In this document: in pieces, positions 1-8,537 of the stretch
Position numbering within the stretch: position 1 is the stretch's first letter
Layout of the letters: every line of letters starts with the position of its first letter
Position numbers and translations under genes: made by a program
The notes under the pieces: model-generated
The model's database searches: none
What the model was told of the DNA's origin: nothing
Seen by the model: only the letters and a program-made list of their open reading frames with translations
NCBI RefSeq assembly: GCF_004216895.1
Contig: NZ_SGXE01000001.1
Span: 1,098,208-1,162,207 of the forward strand
Direction of reading: 5' to 3'
DNA: 64,000 nt
Origin: Aquimarina brevivitae
Lineage (GTDB): Bacteria > Bacteroidota > Bacteroidia > Flavobacteriales > Flavobacteriaceae

Positions 1-96
1 TTGGAATTAAAAAAAGCCTCTCCAGTATTACAGGAAAAGCTTCTCATTGGTTTATTACTAAACCTTCTCGACAAATAAGCTGTCGAGACAACACAA
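1..96 (-). repeat. Triple-hairpin repeat, copy 1
   Basis: This 96-bp unit is identical, base for base, to 286-381. Read on the minus strand it can fold into three consecutive hairpins: an 8-bp stem (66-73 with 81-88), a 6-bp stem (49-54 with 59-64) and a 10-bp stem (14-23 with 33-42) followed by a run of T. The last stem pairs fully only in minus-strand RNA, where two C/A mismatches become G-U pairs, so it probably acts as an intrinsic terminator in that direction. It lies downstream of a decayed copy of the tRNA-Asp region. Whether it is a tRNA trailer or a small RNA is not known. Confidence 0.75.
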
Positions 97-112
97 TAGC
101 TGCCAATCGCAA

Positions 113-140
113 AAAAAGCTTCAAATGATTGAAGCTTTTT
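113..140 (-). terminator. Hairpin terminator, copy 1
   Basis: A 12-bp perfect stem (113-124 with 129-140) encloses a 4-nt loop and has A-rich and T-rich arms, so it could stop transcription in either direction. It is identical to the hairpin behind the intact tRNA-Asp gene (397-424). Here it follows sequence that no longer encodes a tRNA. Confidence 0.65.
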
Positions 141-145
141 GCTCC

Positions 146-285
146 TGAGTCTTCTGGACTTCCAGTCTGTATCCAGAGTACTTGGGAAACCCGCGTTCCT
201 CATTTATATTAGCTGATCAGCTTTTCAAGAAAAGTATGATTTCGCCGTTTTTTTAGGTAATAGTTTTCTTTTGATAACCTCACTT
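146..285 (-). pseudogene. Possible decayed tRNA-Asp copy
   Basis: This segment sits where the tRNA would be in the first of two tandem units. Its first 21 bases resemble the 3' flank of the intact tRNA-Asp gene with about five mismatches, and a short AACCCGCG block matches the T-arm region. No cloverleaf, anticodon stem or 5' acceptor strand can be found. I read it as a degraded duplicate, but unrelated filler between two repeat copies is also possible. Confidence 0.35.
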
Positions 286-381
286 TTGGAATTAAAAAAA
301 GCCTCTCCAGTATTACAGGAAAAGCTTCTCATTGGTTTATTACTAAACCTTCTCGACAAATAAGCTGTCGAGACAACACAA
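286..381 (-). repeat. Triple-hairpin repeat, copy 2
   Basis: This is the second identical copy of the 96-bp element, 285 bp from the first. On the minus strand the stems are 351-358 with 366-373, 334-339 with 344-349, and 299-308 with 318-327 followed by seven T. It starts just past the tRNA-Asp terminator, so read-through transcripts would include it. No open reading frame of note is present. A structured small RNA, a back-up terminator array or a tRNA-linked repeat are all possible. Confidence 0.75.
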
Positions 382-396
382 CATCTTTAATCGCAA

Positions 397-424
397 AAAA
401 AGCTTCAAATGATTGAAGCTTTTT
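397..424 (-). terminator. Terminator of tRNA-Asp
   Basis: A perfect 12-bp stem (397-408 with 413-424) with a 4-nt loop lies 23 nt beyond the 3' end of the tRNA-Asp gene. On the minus strand it is followed by further T residues. This is the expected shape of an intrinsic terminator. Confidence 0.8.
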
Positions 425-446
425 GCTCCCGAGGCTTCGGGACTTG

Positions 447-520
447 CGGTCTGGACGGGACTCGAACCCGCGACCCCCTGCGTGACAGGCAGGTATTCTA
501 ACCAACTGAACTACCAGACC
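447..520 (-). tRNA. tRNA-Asp (GTC)
   Basis: The minus strand gives a complete 74-nt cloverleaf. The acceptor stem GGTCTGG pairs with CCAGACC, the anticodon stem CCTGC/GCAGG holds a CTGTCAC loop with anticodon GTC, and the T-loop has the standard TTCGAGT. The discriminator base is G, as expected for tRNA-Asp. The CCA end is not encoded. A promoter lies just upstream and a terminator just downstream, so it is probably a single-gene transcript. Confidence 0.97.
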
Positions 521-538
521 AATGCCTTATTGCGGATG

Positions 539-569
539 CAAATATACACCTCATTTTCGTACTCGCAAA
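539..569 (-). promoter_or_regulatory. Promoter of tRNA-Asp
   Basis: On the minus strand TTTG (566-569) and TATATTTG (539-546) are separated by exactly 19 nt, matching the Bacteroidota housekeeping promoter TTTG-N19-TAnnTTTG. Transcription would start a few bases before the tRNA 5' end at 520. The tRNA-Phe gene has the same two boxes with the same spacing. Confidence 0.8.
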
Positions 570-604
570 CCTTTTTTTGATTTTTTTTAAATCATTTATT
601 TTGG

Positions 605-1537
605 TTATCCTGCAAACTTTTGCCGTTCAGCAATATAGGTGGTTAAAATAGTATTAAAATTTTTATGTATATCAGCGGCAACATACTTAATTCCGTACTG
701 TCCACACTTTAGCTGTAGGTTGTTAAAAAAAGAGGTAATCTCTTTTTCGTAATTTTCTTTGAGGTTGGCTGCATAAGCATTGATGTATTCTCCGGTTTCG
801 ATATCTATAAACTTCTTTGGGGTATTATCAAAATCAAAATGCAGTTCTTTTTTACTGTCATAAGTGTGAAATAATATCACATCATGCTTGTTGTATTTAA
901 GATGTCTTAGCGCTTCAAATAAGCTATCAGGGCTTGTGCTTGCTTGAAACATATCTGTAAATAGAAAGATGAGTGATCTACGGTGAATCTTTTCGGCTAT
1001 TTGATGCAAAAATTTATACGTCTCCGTAGTTTTTGATTGCTTAGGTTTTAGTAAAGTTTTGTTCAATTGATCAAGTAACATTTGATGGTGCCGTTCGCTA
1101 CCTTTTTCTGGAGCATAAAAATCATAGCCATCACTATAAATACTTAAACCTATAGCATCACGTTGTTTTTTTAAGATTTGCATTAAACAAGCGGAAGCCA
1201 ATACTGAAAAACTTATTTTATTTAGAGAAGTAATGGAATGTTCTTTTACTTTAGGATAATGCATGGAAGAAGAATTGTCTATAATAATATGACATCTTAG
1301 ATTTGTTTCTTCTTCATAGCGTTTAGTGTATAATCGATCTGTTTTGGCAAAGAGTTTCCAATCGATATGTTTAGTGCTTTCTCCATTGTTATAAACCTTG
1401 TGCTCAGCAAATTCTGCAGAAAAACCGTGAAATGGACTTTTATGCATACCAGAAATAAAGCCTTCTACTACTTGCTTTGCTAAAAATTCGAGATTTATAA
1501 AGCCACTGGTATTATTTATTTCTTTTTGGATATCCAT
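605..1537 (-). CDS. DUF58 domain protein (von Willebrand A-like)
   Basis: The 310-residue product is a DUF58 protein. It has the family signature around IDWKLFAKTDRLY at residues 58-70 and a DNSSSM motif at 87-92 that resembles the metal-ion adhesion site of vWA domains. There are no membrane segments, unlike longer DUF58 proteins. Family members often work with MoxR AAA+ ATPases in protein maturation, but no moxR gene is near, so the role is open. An upstream ATG (1549) is in frame. I prefer the ATG at 1537 because MDIQKE is a more natural family start. The choice is not certain. Confidence 0.85.
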   Translation of the reverse strand: MDIQKEINNTSGFINLEFLAKQVVEGFISGMHKSPFHGFSAEFAEHKVYNNGESTKHIDWKLFAKTDRLYTKRYEEETNLRCHIIIDNSSSMHYPKVKEHSITSLNKISFSVLASACLMQILKKQRDAIGLSIYSDGYDFYAPEKGSERHHQMLLDQLNKTLLKPKQSKTTETYKFLHQIAEKIHRRSLIFLFTDMFQASTSPDSLFEALRHLKYNKHDVILFHTYDSKKELHFDFDNTPKKFIDIETGEYINAYAANLKENYEKEITSFFNNLQLKCGQYGIKYVAADIHKNFNTILTTYIAERQKFAG

Positions 1538-1591
1538 AATAAGTCTCAAAACTATAAAATCTTAATGAAGATACGATTTTAATTATTGAAA

Positions 1592-1625
1592 ATAAAAAAG
1601 GCTTAACCTAAGTTAAGCCTTGTCT
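1592..1625 (-). terminator. Terminator of trxA
   Basis: A perfect 10-bp stem (1598-1607 with 1612-1621) and CTAA loop lie directly downstream of the thioredoxin gene, followed on the minus strand by a T-rich tract. It separates trxA from the DUF58 gene, which must therefore have its own promoter or depend on read-through. Confidence 0.85.
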
Positions 1626-1644
1626 TATGTTTTATATGTAATTT

Positions 1645-1962
1645 TTACATCAAAGCATCTAATGCCTCAGTATATACGTTTTTAGGAGATACTCCCACTT
1701 GACGTTGTACTACTTCTCCATTTTGAAACACAAGTACGGTTGGTATATTTCTTACTCCGTACTTAGCAGCAAACTCCTGGTTAGCATCTACATCTACTTT
1801 ACCGATAACTGCTTTACCATCATACTCCTCGCTGATTTGCTCAATGATAGGTCCTACCATTCTACACGGACCACACCATGCTGCCCAAAAATCCACTAAT
1901 ACAGGTTTATCACTTTTAAGAACTACTTCGTCAAAAGTAGCATCGGTTATCTCTAATGCCAT
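1645..1962 (-). CDS. trxA: Thioredoxin
   Basis: This 105-residue protein is a complete single-domain thioredoxin, a cytoplasmic disulfide reductase that receives electrons from thioredoxin reductase. The redox motif WCGPC is at residues 29-33 and the cis-proline loop NIPT at 72-75. There is no signal peptide, and the length matches the family norm of 105-110. It is followed by a strong terminator. The gene upstream on the same strand (2126-2317) is 163 nt away, so trxA is probably transcribed on its own. Confidence 0.97.
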   Translation of the reverse strand: MALEITDATFDEVVLKSDKPVLVDFWAAWCGPCRMVGPIIEQISEEYDGKAVIGKVDVDANQEFAAKYGVRNIPTVLVFQNGEVVQRQVGVSPKNVYTEALDALM

Positions 1963-2125
1963 AACTCTTATATTTTTAAATATTTACTATTCTTTAATTA
2001 TTTACAAAATTAGTCAATAAATTAACCAAAGCTTACAAAACTAAGATTTGTTTTGGCTATAAAGATATTTGATTTTTTGATAGTATGATCGGACTTTCAA
2101 TAACTTTTAAGTAATTATCTAATAA

Positions 2126-2317
2126 TTAGGAAGATATTGAACAGTGACGGCAATCCTTTACCTCTCCATAATAGGTCATGCGATACTTGTGCAACGTTCT
2201 AAGCGGTAATAAACCAGCATATTTTTTAATATAGGTTACCTGCGTGGTTAGGATTCCCATTTTTTTATGATAGCGTTTCTCTGTTTTTGTTCTTCTTCTT
2301 ACTCTAATAAATCTCAT
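2126..2317 (-). CDS. Small basic protein of unknown function
   Basis: This frame encodes 63 residues, very rich in Arg and Lys in its first third (RVRRRTKTEKRYHKK), with a C-terminal CRHC pair that could bind metal. I do not recognise a named family. It is treated as a gene because the composition is protein-like, no other frame competes here, and the space between trxA and the next gene is otherwise unexplained. It could be a nucleic-acid-binding protein, but nothing shows this directly. It would be transcribed toward trxA. Confidence 0.5.
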   Translation of the reverse strand: MRFIRVRRRTKTEKRYHKKMGILTTQVTYIKKYAGLLPLRTLHKYRMTYYGEVKDCRHCSISS

Positions 2318-2464
2318 AATATTGTCTTATGTAACCCTGTAATCTAATATTATAATTGAGTTTTCAAAATTTAAAGTGTTAAATCTTTAAAAAGCAAGCT
2401 TATTTGCGGGGCTTAACGTACTCTAAAGTAAAATTACGTTATATTTGTTCGGTAATATACTTCA

Positions 2465-2824
2465 ATGAAAAAAGTAGATCTTCCATATTGTTTTCTTTTT
2501 TTTGAGAAACACTTTGCGATTTTGGAAATGAAAAATGATGGTGCTATCACTGTAGAAACGGCGATGGAAATAACTAATCTACTAAAGGAGCATTATAATG
2601 GTGAGCAATTTATCTTGATTGCCAACCGTACCTCCCATCACGCCATTGATTTGAATGTTTATCGGGGTAAAATTCTAAAAAACATGATCGGTTTTGCTAT
2701 TGTTTCTTCTGACCCTTTAGAAAAGGAAAGAGCAACCGCAGAACAATCTTTATGGCAAGGATCTTTTACTTTTTTTACCAAATTAGAAGATGCAACGAGT
2801 TGGGCTGAAAGTTTTTTTAGTTAA
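2465..2824 (+). CDS. Conserved-looking cytoplasmic protein, STAS-like size
   Basis: The 119-residue product has no signal peptide or membrane segment. Its length, its alternating hydrophobic pattern and a central segment FILIANRTSHHAIDLNVYRG recall the small STAS/SpoIIAA-like proteins of Bacteroidota, but this is a weak resemblance and no function is claimed. The stop codon overlaps the stop codon of dnaE on the other strand (2821-2824), so the two transcripts converge with no spacer. Confidence 0.75.
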   Translation: MKKVDLPYCFLFFEKHFAILEMKNDGAITVETAMEITNLLKEHYNGEQFILIANRTSHHAIDLNVYRGKILKNMIGFAIVSSDPLEKERATAEQSLWQGSFTFFTKLEDATSWAESFFS

Positions 2825-5800
2825 TTCAATTTGTAGTATACTGCTTCATTTTCTAAAGCTGCAAGGAGCTGTGGTGAAATATTTACCTTTTGCTTACGAC
2901 TTGGCATATGTAGCTTAAGTTGTTCTGCCATTTCGTAGATCACAAAATTGAGCGTATGATTACCAGAATGTTCGGTGAATAATGACTTTAGATTTTCTAT
3001 TCGGGCATCTGATAAATCATTAATGTCAAGTTGTATCGTTAGCTTTTTTGCGTAATTTTCTAGCACATCGTGCAATAATTGGAAGCTGTTGAATTGAATT
3101 CTTGGTTCTCCTTTTTTACCAGTTTCTTTATTGGTCCAACCTTCTTTAATAAAAGCTTTTGCATATACAAAAGTGCTTTTTACCAAAAATGGTCGGTGTT
3201 TGAGATAATCTTCACCAAATATTCTAAACTCGTGTGCTGTATTATAGTCTTCTATGGTAAAGGTAGCCCATCCTTTTCCTGTTTTGGAGGTTCTATGTTC
3301 AACATTAGTGATCACCCCTCCAAAGGCTAATTCTCTATTGAGGTTTTCCTCAAGATTTGCGAAATTTAGTAAAGTAGCATTACAGAAATACTTTAACTCA
3401 TATTTAAAATCATCTAATGGATGTCCAGAAATGTAAATCCCTACGACTTCTTTTTCGCGTGCTAATTTCTCCATAGTCCCCCATTCTTCGCAAGGGGGAA
3501 CAACAGGCTCAGGAATTTGTACTTCACTGGCTTCGCCAAAAAGACTTACTTGCGATGAGTTTTCATTTTCCTGAAATTTTGCTCCGTAACGTACGGCTTT
3601 TTCCAGAAAAGTTATGCCATCTCCTTCATCTTGGAAATATTGTGCACGGTGGGCATCTGCTAAAGAGTCAAACCCTCCGGCTAAAGCTAAACTTTCAAAG
3701 GCTTTTTTGTTGGCTGCTCTTAAGTCTATTCTTTTTGCTAAATCGAATATGGAGGTATAAGGTCCATCTTCCTTTCGATTTTCTACAATTGTTGCTACGG
3801 CACCAGATCCAACCCCTTTAATCGCACCCATTCCAAATCGAATTGCGCCTTCTTTGTTTACGGAGAACTTTCTAAAGGATTCATTAACATCAGGCCCTAA
3901 AACGTCTAACTTCATACGCTTACATTCTTCCATAAAGAAAGTGACCTGTTTAATATCATTCATATTATTCGATAATACCGCTGCCATATATTCTGCAGGA
4001 TAATGCGCTTTTAAATAGGCCGTTTGATAAGCAATCCAGGCGTAGCACGTGGAGTGTGATTTGTTAAATGCGTAGGCTGCAAAGGCTTCCCAGTCTTTCC
4101 ATATTTTCTCTAATTTGTCTTCCGCGTGCCCTTTAGCAGCAGCTTGCTCAATGAATTTAGGCTTCATTTTATCAAGAACTGCCTTTTGCTTTTTACCCAT
4201 GGCTTTTCTCAGTACGTCTGCTTCACCTTTGGTAAAATCAGCTAATTTTTGAGACAAAAGCATTACTTGCTCCTGATAAACCGTAATTCCATAAGTTTCC
4301 TGTAAATATTCTTCACAGGCTTCGAGATCATAGTTGATTTCTTCTTTACCGTGTTTTCTATTAATAAAACTAGGGATATACTCTAATGGGCCTGGTCGAT
4401 ACAATGCGTTCATTGCAATAAGATCCGCAAAGACTGTGGGCTTTAGTTCTTTGAGATATTTCTGCATTCCTGGCGATTCGTATTGAAATATACCTACAGT
4501 TTCTCCCCTTTGAAACAATGCATAGGTTTCTTCATCATCCAATGGAAAACTTTCAGGATCGAGTTCAATACCGTGTTTGGCTTTTACGATTTTTACCGTA
4601 TCCTTTATAAGCGTTAAGGTTTTAAGCCCTAAGAAATCCATTTTTAGAAGTCCGGCATTTTCCACTACCGAGTTGTCGAACTGCGTACAGTACATATCAG
4701 AGTCCTTGGCTAATGCTACGGGTACAAACTTGGTAATATCATCTGGAGTTATAATAACCCCACAGGCATGTATACCAGTATTACGAACGGATCCTTCTAA
4801 AACTCGAGCCTGATTTAAGGTCTCTGCTTGTAGGTCTGAGCCTTCGGCAATATTTAAAAGCTCATTAATTTTTTCGAGCTCATCACCTCTAAATTTTTGT
4901 TTAAGCGTGGCTTCGTCTACGCCAAAAATTTTGGCGAGCTTGGACATATTAGGAATCAATTTGGCAATCCGATCCGCTTCATTTAAGGGTAGATCTAGTA
5001 CACGAGCAGTATCGCGTATAGAGGACTTAGCAGCCATAGTACCATAGGTAATGATCTGGGCAACCTGATTGGATCCATATTTTTCGATCACATAATCCAT
5101 CACCCGGCTTCTTCCTTCGTCATCAAAATCAATATCAATATCGGGCATACTCACACGATCTGGATTCAAAAAACGCTCAAAAAGTAAGTCGTACTGAATA
5201 GGATCGAGATTGGTAATCCACAAACAGTAAGCTACCGCTGATCCGGCTGCGGAGCCACGTCCTGGCCCCACAGAAACCCCCATTTCTCTTGCAGCTCGTA
5301 TAAAATCTTCTACTATTAGGAAATAGCCTGGGTATCCTGTTTTTTCGATTACCTGTAACTCAAAATCTAATCGTTCTCTAATTGCTGGTGTGATTTCGCC
5401 ATAGCGCTTTTTTGCTCCCTCAAAGGTTAAATGCCTTAGGTACGCATTTTCTCCACGCTTGCCGCCATCAATTTTATCTTCTTCTGATCGAAATTGCTCT
5501 GGGATGTTAAATGCTGGTAATAATACATCTCGAGCCAGTTCAAAGGGTTCTATTTTTGCTAAAACCTCTTCAAGATTACTAATGGCCTCAGGAAGATCTT
5601 TAAAAAGAGCTTTCATTTCTTCCTGGGATTTGAAATAGTATTCCTGATTTGGTAAGCCATATCGATACCCTCTACCTCTTCCGATAGGAGTGGCTTGCTT
5701 TTCACCATCTTTTACACACAATAAAATATCGTGAGCATTAGCATCTTTCTTTTCGCAATAGTAGGTGTTGTTGGTGGCAACTAGTTTGATATCATGTTTT

Positions 5801-7206
5801 TTAGAAAACTCAACCAACACTTGATTGACCCGGTTTTCATCTTCTTGATTATGACGCATAATCTCGATATAGAGGTCGTCTCCAAATACCTCTTTCCACC
5901 ATAACAAGGCTTCTTCAGCTTGTTTTTCTCCGATGTTGAGCACTTTACTAGGAACCTCTCCGTAGAGATTTCCAGTAAGGACAATGATGTCATCTTTATA
6001 TTGCTTTACAATCTCCTTGTCGATTCTAGGTACGTAATAAAAACCGTCTACGAAAGCTACGGAAGACATTTTGGCCAGATTGTGGTAGCCGTTTTTATTT
6101 TTAGCTAGCATTACGACTTGATAACCGTTGTCTTTTCGGCTTTTGTCCTTGTGGTTTTCGCATACAAAAAACTCACAGCCCACGATTGGTATTATAGGTA
6201 CTGCAGAGGGTTCTTCGCCATTAGCTATGGCCTCCTCGTTCTCAGCATTTGCCGTTTTGTTATGATTGGCGACTGCTTGCACAAAATGAAAGGCTCCCAT
6301 CATATTAGCATGGTCTGTCATCGCAACGGCTTTCATCTTATTAGCAGCGGTTACGCTAACAAGATCAGCTATACTCGTAGTTGATTGAAGTACCGAGAAT
6401 TGCGTGTGGTTATGCAGATGAACAAAATCCACATCATCCAGGGCAGCAATATTTTCTTTAATCTCTTGTTGAGTAAGGTCCGGCTCTTGAGCGGCCTGAA
6501 TTTTTTCCCTGATTTTTTGCGAAGCCTTTTTTAAATTAATGTGCTTCAGGCCAATTAGCTGTATGGGTTCAGGATTATGCTCTTTAAATTTTTTAAAGTA
6601 GTCGGGCTGAACGTCAAGTTCTTCTTTGGTAAAAACATTTTTGCGGATAAGCTCCAAAAAACATCTGGTAGTAGCTTCAACGTCTGCTGTAGCATTATGA
6701 GCTTCGTTGAATCCAACACCAAAAAGATGCTCGTGTAATTCCGTTAATGTAGGGAGTTTAAATTTACCACCTCGCCCACCAGGTATTTGGCATAATGCAG
6801 CTGTAGTTTCTGTACAAGTATCCAAAACCGGCAACTCTTGTAACGGGTTGTCAACATTTTCTCGGTAAAATTCCGCTCCCATAATGTTTACATCAAACCC
6901 TACATTTTGACCTACAACAAATTTGGTTTTGGCTAATGCAGTATTGAATTTTTGAAGCACTTCTTGCAACGGTAAACCGTCCTGTGCTGCCAATTCCGTG
7001 GAAATTCCGTGTATTTTTTCTGCATCATAAGGGATGTTAAAACCTTCGGGTTGTACCAAATAGTCTTGGTGCTCGATACAATTCCCCATTTCATCATGGA
7101 GTTGCCAGGCTATTTGAATACATCTTGGCCAGTTGTCAGTGTCACTAATTGGTGCATCCCATCGCTTCGGTAATCCTGTGGTTTCCGTGTCAAAAATTAA
7201 ATACAT
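2821..7206 (-). CDS. dnaE: DNA polymerase III alpha subunit with N-terminal DnaQ-like exonuclease
   Basis: This 1461-residue protein is the replicative polymerase. Residues 1-190 form a DEDD-type 3'-5' exonuclease domain: Asp6 and Glu8 in FDTETTG, and a final HNATADVEAT block. A linker leads to a PHP domain from about residue 260 (HLHNHTQFSVL). The polymerase core follows, with GPGRGSAAGS near 645 and the catalytic PDIDIDFDD near 687. A QVSLF sequence near 1217 fits the beta-clamp binding consensus, and an OB-fold region follows. E. coli DnaE is about 1160 residues; the extra length is the fused proofreading domain. This fusion occurs in other Bacteroidota. Expression must be independent of neighbours, since the adjacent gene converges on it. 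Confidence 0.97.
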   Translation of the reverse strand: MYLIFDTETTGLPKRWDAPISDTDNWPRCIQIAWQLHDEMGNCIEHQDYLVQPEGFNIPYDAEKIHGISTELAAQDGLPLQEVLQKFNTALAKTKFVVGQNVGFDVNIMGAEFYRENVDNPLQELPVLDTCTETTAALCQIPGGRGGKFKLPTLTELHEHLFGVGFNEAHNATADVEATTRCFLELIRKNVFTKEELDVQPDYFKKFKEHNPEPIQLIGLKHINLKKASQKIREKIQAAQEPDLTQQEIKENIAALDDVDFVHLHNHTQFSVLQSTTSIADLVSVTAANKMKAVAMTDHANMMGAFHFVQAVANHNKTANAENEEAIANGEEPSAVPIIPIVGCEFFVCENHKDKSRKDNGYQVVMLAKNKNGYHNLAKMSSVAFVDGFYYVPRIDKEIVKQYKDDIIVLTGNLYGEVPSKVLNIGEKQAEEALLWWKEVFGDDLYIEIMRHNQEDENRVNQVLVEFSKKHDIKLVATNNTYYCEKKDANAHDILLCVKDGEKQATPIGRGRGYRYGLPNQEYYFKSQEEMKALFKDLPEAISNLEEVLAKIEPFELARDVLLPAFNIPEQFRSEEDKIDGGKRGENAYLRHLTFEGAKKRYGEITPAIRERLDFELQVIEKTGYPGYFLIVEDFIRAAREMGVSVGPGRGSAAGSAVAYCLWITNLDPIQYDLLFERFLNPDRVSMPDIDIDFDDEGRSRVMDYVIEKYGSNQVAQIITYGTMAAKSSIRDTARVLDLPLNEADRIAKLIPNMSKLAKIFGVDEATLKQKFRGDELEKINELLNIAEGSDLQAETLNQARVLEGSVRNTGIHACGVIITPDDITKFVPVALAKDSDMYCTQFDNSVVENAGLLKMDFLGLKTLTLIKDTVKIVKAKHGIELDPESFPLDDEETYALFQRGETVGIFQYESPGMQKYLKELKPTVFADLIAMNALYRPGPLEYIPSFINRKHGKEEINYDLEACEEYLQETYGITVYQEQVMLLSQKLADFTKGEADVLRKAMGKKQKAVLDKMKPKFIEQAAAKGHAEDKLEKIWKDWEAFAAYAFNKSHSTCYAWIAYQTAYLKAHYPAEYMAAVLSNNMNDIKQVTFFMEECKRMKLDVLGPDVNESFRKFSVNKEGAIRFGMGAIKGVGSGAVATIVENRKEDGPYTSIFDLAKRIDLRAANKKAFESLALAGGFDSLADAHRAQYFQDEGDGITFLEKAVRYGAKFQENENSSQVSLFGEASEVQIPEPVVPPCEEWGTMEKLAREKEVVGIYISGHPLDDFKYELKYFCNATLLNFANLEENLNRELAFGGVITNVEHRTSKTGKGWATFTIEDYNTAHEFRIFGEDYLKHRPFLVKSTFVYAKAFIKEGWTNKETGKKGEPRIQFNSFQLLHDVLENYAKKLTIQLDINDLSDARIENLKSLFTEHSGNHTLNFVIYEMAEQLKLHMPSRKQKVNISPQLLAALENEAVYYKLN

Positions 7207-7313
7207 AGGTGGTGTTATCGAGTTTCTTTAGTCCCTTAACTAAAAGCACTCAAAATTAAGCAAAACGAAATAAAATGTTGTCTTAAGTTTTCCTTAGTTA
7301 TTAACGATTTGAG

Positions 7314-7357
7314 CCCAAAAGAAAAGCGCCCATCTAATTAAAGAATGAACGCTTCTC
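7314..7357 (-). terminator. Terminator downstream of the lipoprotein gene
   Basis: On the minus strand 7345-7357 pairs with 7321-7333 to give a 13-bp stem that includes three G-U pairs, and a T-rich tract follows. The pairing is much better in minus-strand RNA than in plus-strand RNA. It would end the 7380-8225 transcript before dnaE. Confidence 0.65.
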
Positions 7358-7379
7358 GCCCTATAGTTGAGTTGTTATA

Positions 7380-8225
7380 TTAGTATCCGAAGTCGAAATT
7401 ACCTTCGGTAATAGTATACCCGCTTCGCGTGGTAAATTCAAACGTACCGGTAATACATTTATCTTCTTGGTTATGCTGTGTTATGGTTAAAGTTCCAGAT
7501 AGCGCTGAGGATTTAGATCCTAGTGGGCCGTAAGTTGCACTGAATTCACCATTACCTACGAAAGAATAAGTTCCTGGTTGAACATCAATAGGAAATACAA
7601 TTGCAATTTCTTCATTCTCATTTAATCCTTCTATGATGACTGAAGCATTTTCGGCACCAATAATTCTAGCGTTATGATCATCAGTTATTAAAGTTTCTCC
7701 ATCTACTAAAGCTGTAAAGGATGCGTTTAGCAAACACGGATTATCTTCCTCTACGTTAATGGTAATTTCTGGAGAGTAATTTTCTAAAGGAACTCTGTAG
7801 AACCAACCATTCATTAGATCAACACGATTCCCGTTAATATCTTTTAAGTTTCTGAAATAAAATTCACCCGATACTTCATTGTTAGAAATGCTGGTAATCA
7901 CCACCTCTCCGTCGGTGATATCATTCTCACTGATAAATTTACCAATACTGTTTTTGTAGCTTGCAATGTTTATGTTGTTGTCACCAATTTTATACTTGCC
8001 CGTATTCATTTCGGCGATTGTAAAATTAATCGCTTCATCACCTACGATTCCTTGGATTTCTAAAGTACCGTTATCATAAACGATTGCTTTTTTAGAAAAA
8101 GTTCTTATCAATTCGCCGCTTTTGGTTGCTTGGAGCGCAGGAGAGTTGACTTCAATATCAGTAGTGCAGGATGCACTAAAAATAAGACAGCATAAGGCGA
8201 AACTTAGGGTAATTATTTTATTCAT
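7380..8225 (-). CDS. Secreted lipoprotein of unknown function
   Basis: The 281-residue product begins with MNKIITLSFALCCLIFSASC, a typical lipoprotein signal with the lipid-anchored Cys at residue 20. The rest is rich in Asp, Asn, Thr and Gly with alternating hydrophobic residues, as in beta-sandwich envelope proteins. It resembles the DUF6252-type lipoproteins of Flavobacteriaceae, but I cannot confirm that. A longer frame starts at 8309; the start at 8225 is chosen because only it places the signal peptide at the N-terminus. The gene stands alone, with its own terminator. Confidence 0.85.
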   Translation of the reverse strand: MNKIITLSFALCCLIFSASCTTDIEVNSPALQATKSGELIRTFSKKAIVYDNGTLEIQGIVGDEAINFTIAEMNTGKYKIGDNNINIASYKNSIGKFISENDITDGEVVITSISNNEVSGEFYFRNLKDINGNRVDLMNGWFYRVPLENYSPEITINVEEDNPCLLNASFTALVDGETLITDDHNARIIGAENASVIIEGLNENEEIAIVFPIDVQPGTYSFVGNGEFSATYGPLGSKSSALSGTLTITQHNQEDKCITGTFEFTTRSGYTITEGNFDFGY

Positions 8226-8537
8226 AGGCATTTGGGGCTTTGGGGCAAAACTCTTTATTAGTTCGAAAGAATTTGAAGCAAATATAAAGCAAGGAATACT
8301 AACGACCAACTAAAATGCTAAAAATTCGATAAAAAACACCGATGAAAAAATGTTAATGTCGATAAAATGCACAATAATGTAGGAATTTAGTATTTATTGT
8401 AGTCTAGTTCTTAGTGATAATGTACGGTTGCTAGGGGAGTTTAAATTAGTTGTAAAAAAAGCTATAATTGATTGAAAAAAGAATTATCTTTGCGCACTTA
8501 ATTATAACCAGGGTCGAGTACCCAAAAATTAATTTTT
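8226..8537. promoter_or_regulatory. Divergent intergenic region with rpsP promoter element
   Basis: This 312-bp AT-rich region separates two divergent genes and contains no credible frame. TATCTTTG at 8485-8492 on the plus strand matches the -7 box TAnnTTTG and lies 45 nt before the rpsP start. A properly spaced TTTG box was not found. The 45-nt leader could carry regulation, but no ribosomal-protein binding structure was recognised. Confidence 0.5.

Noticed and set aside
1..381. CRISPR array
   Set aside because: There are only two copies, the unit is 96 bp long, spacing is long and irregular in content, and no cas gene is near.
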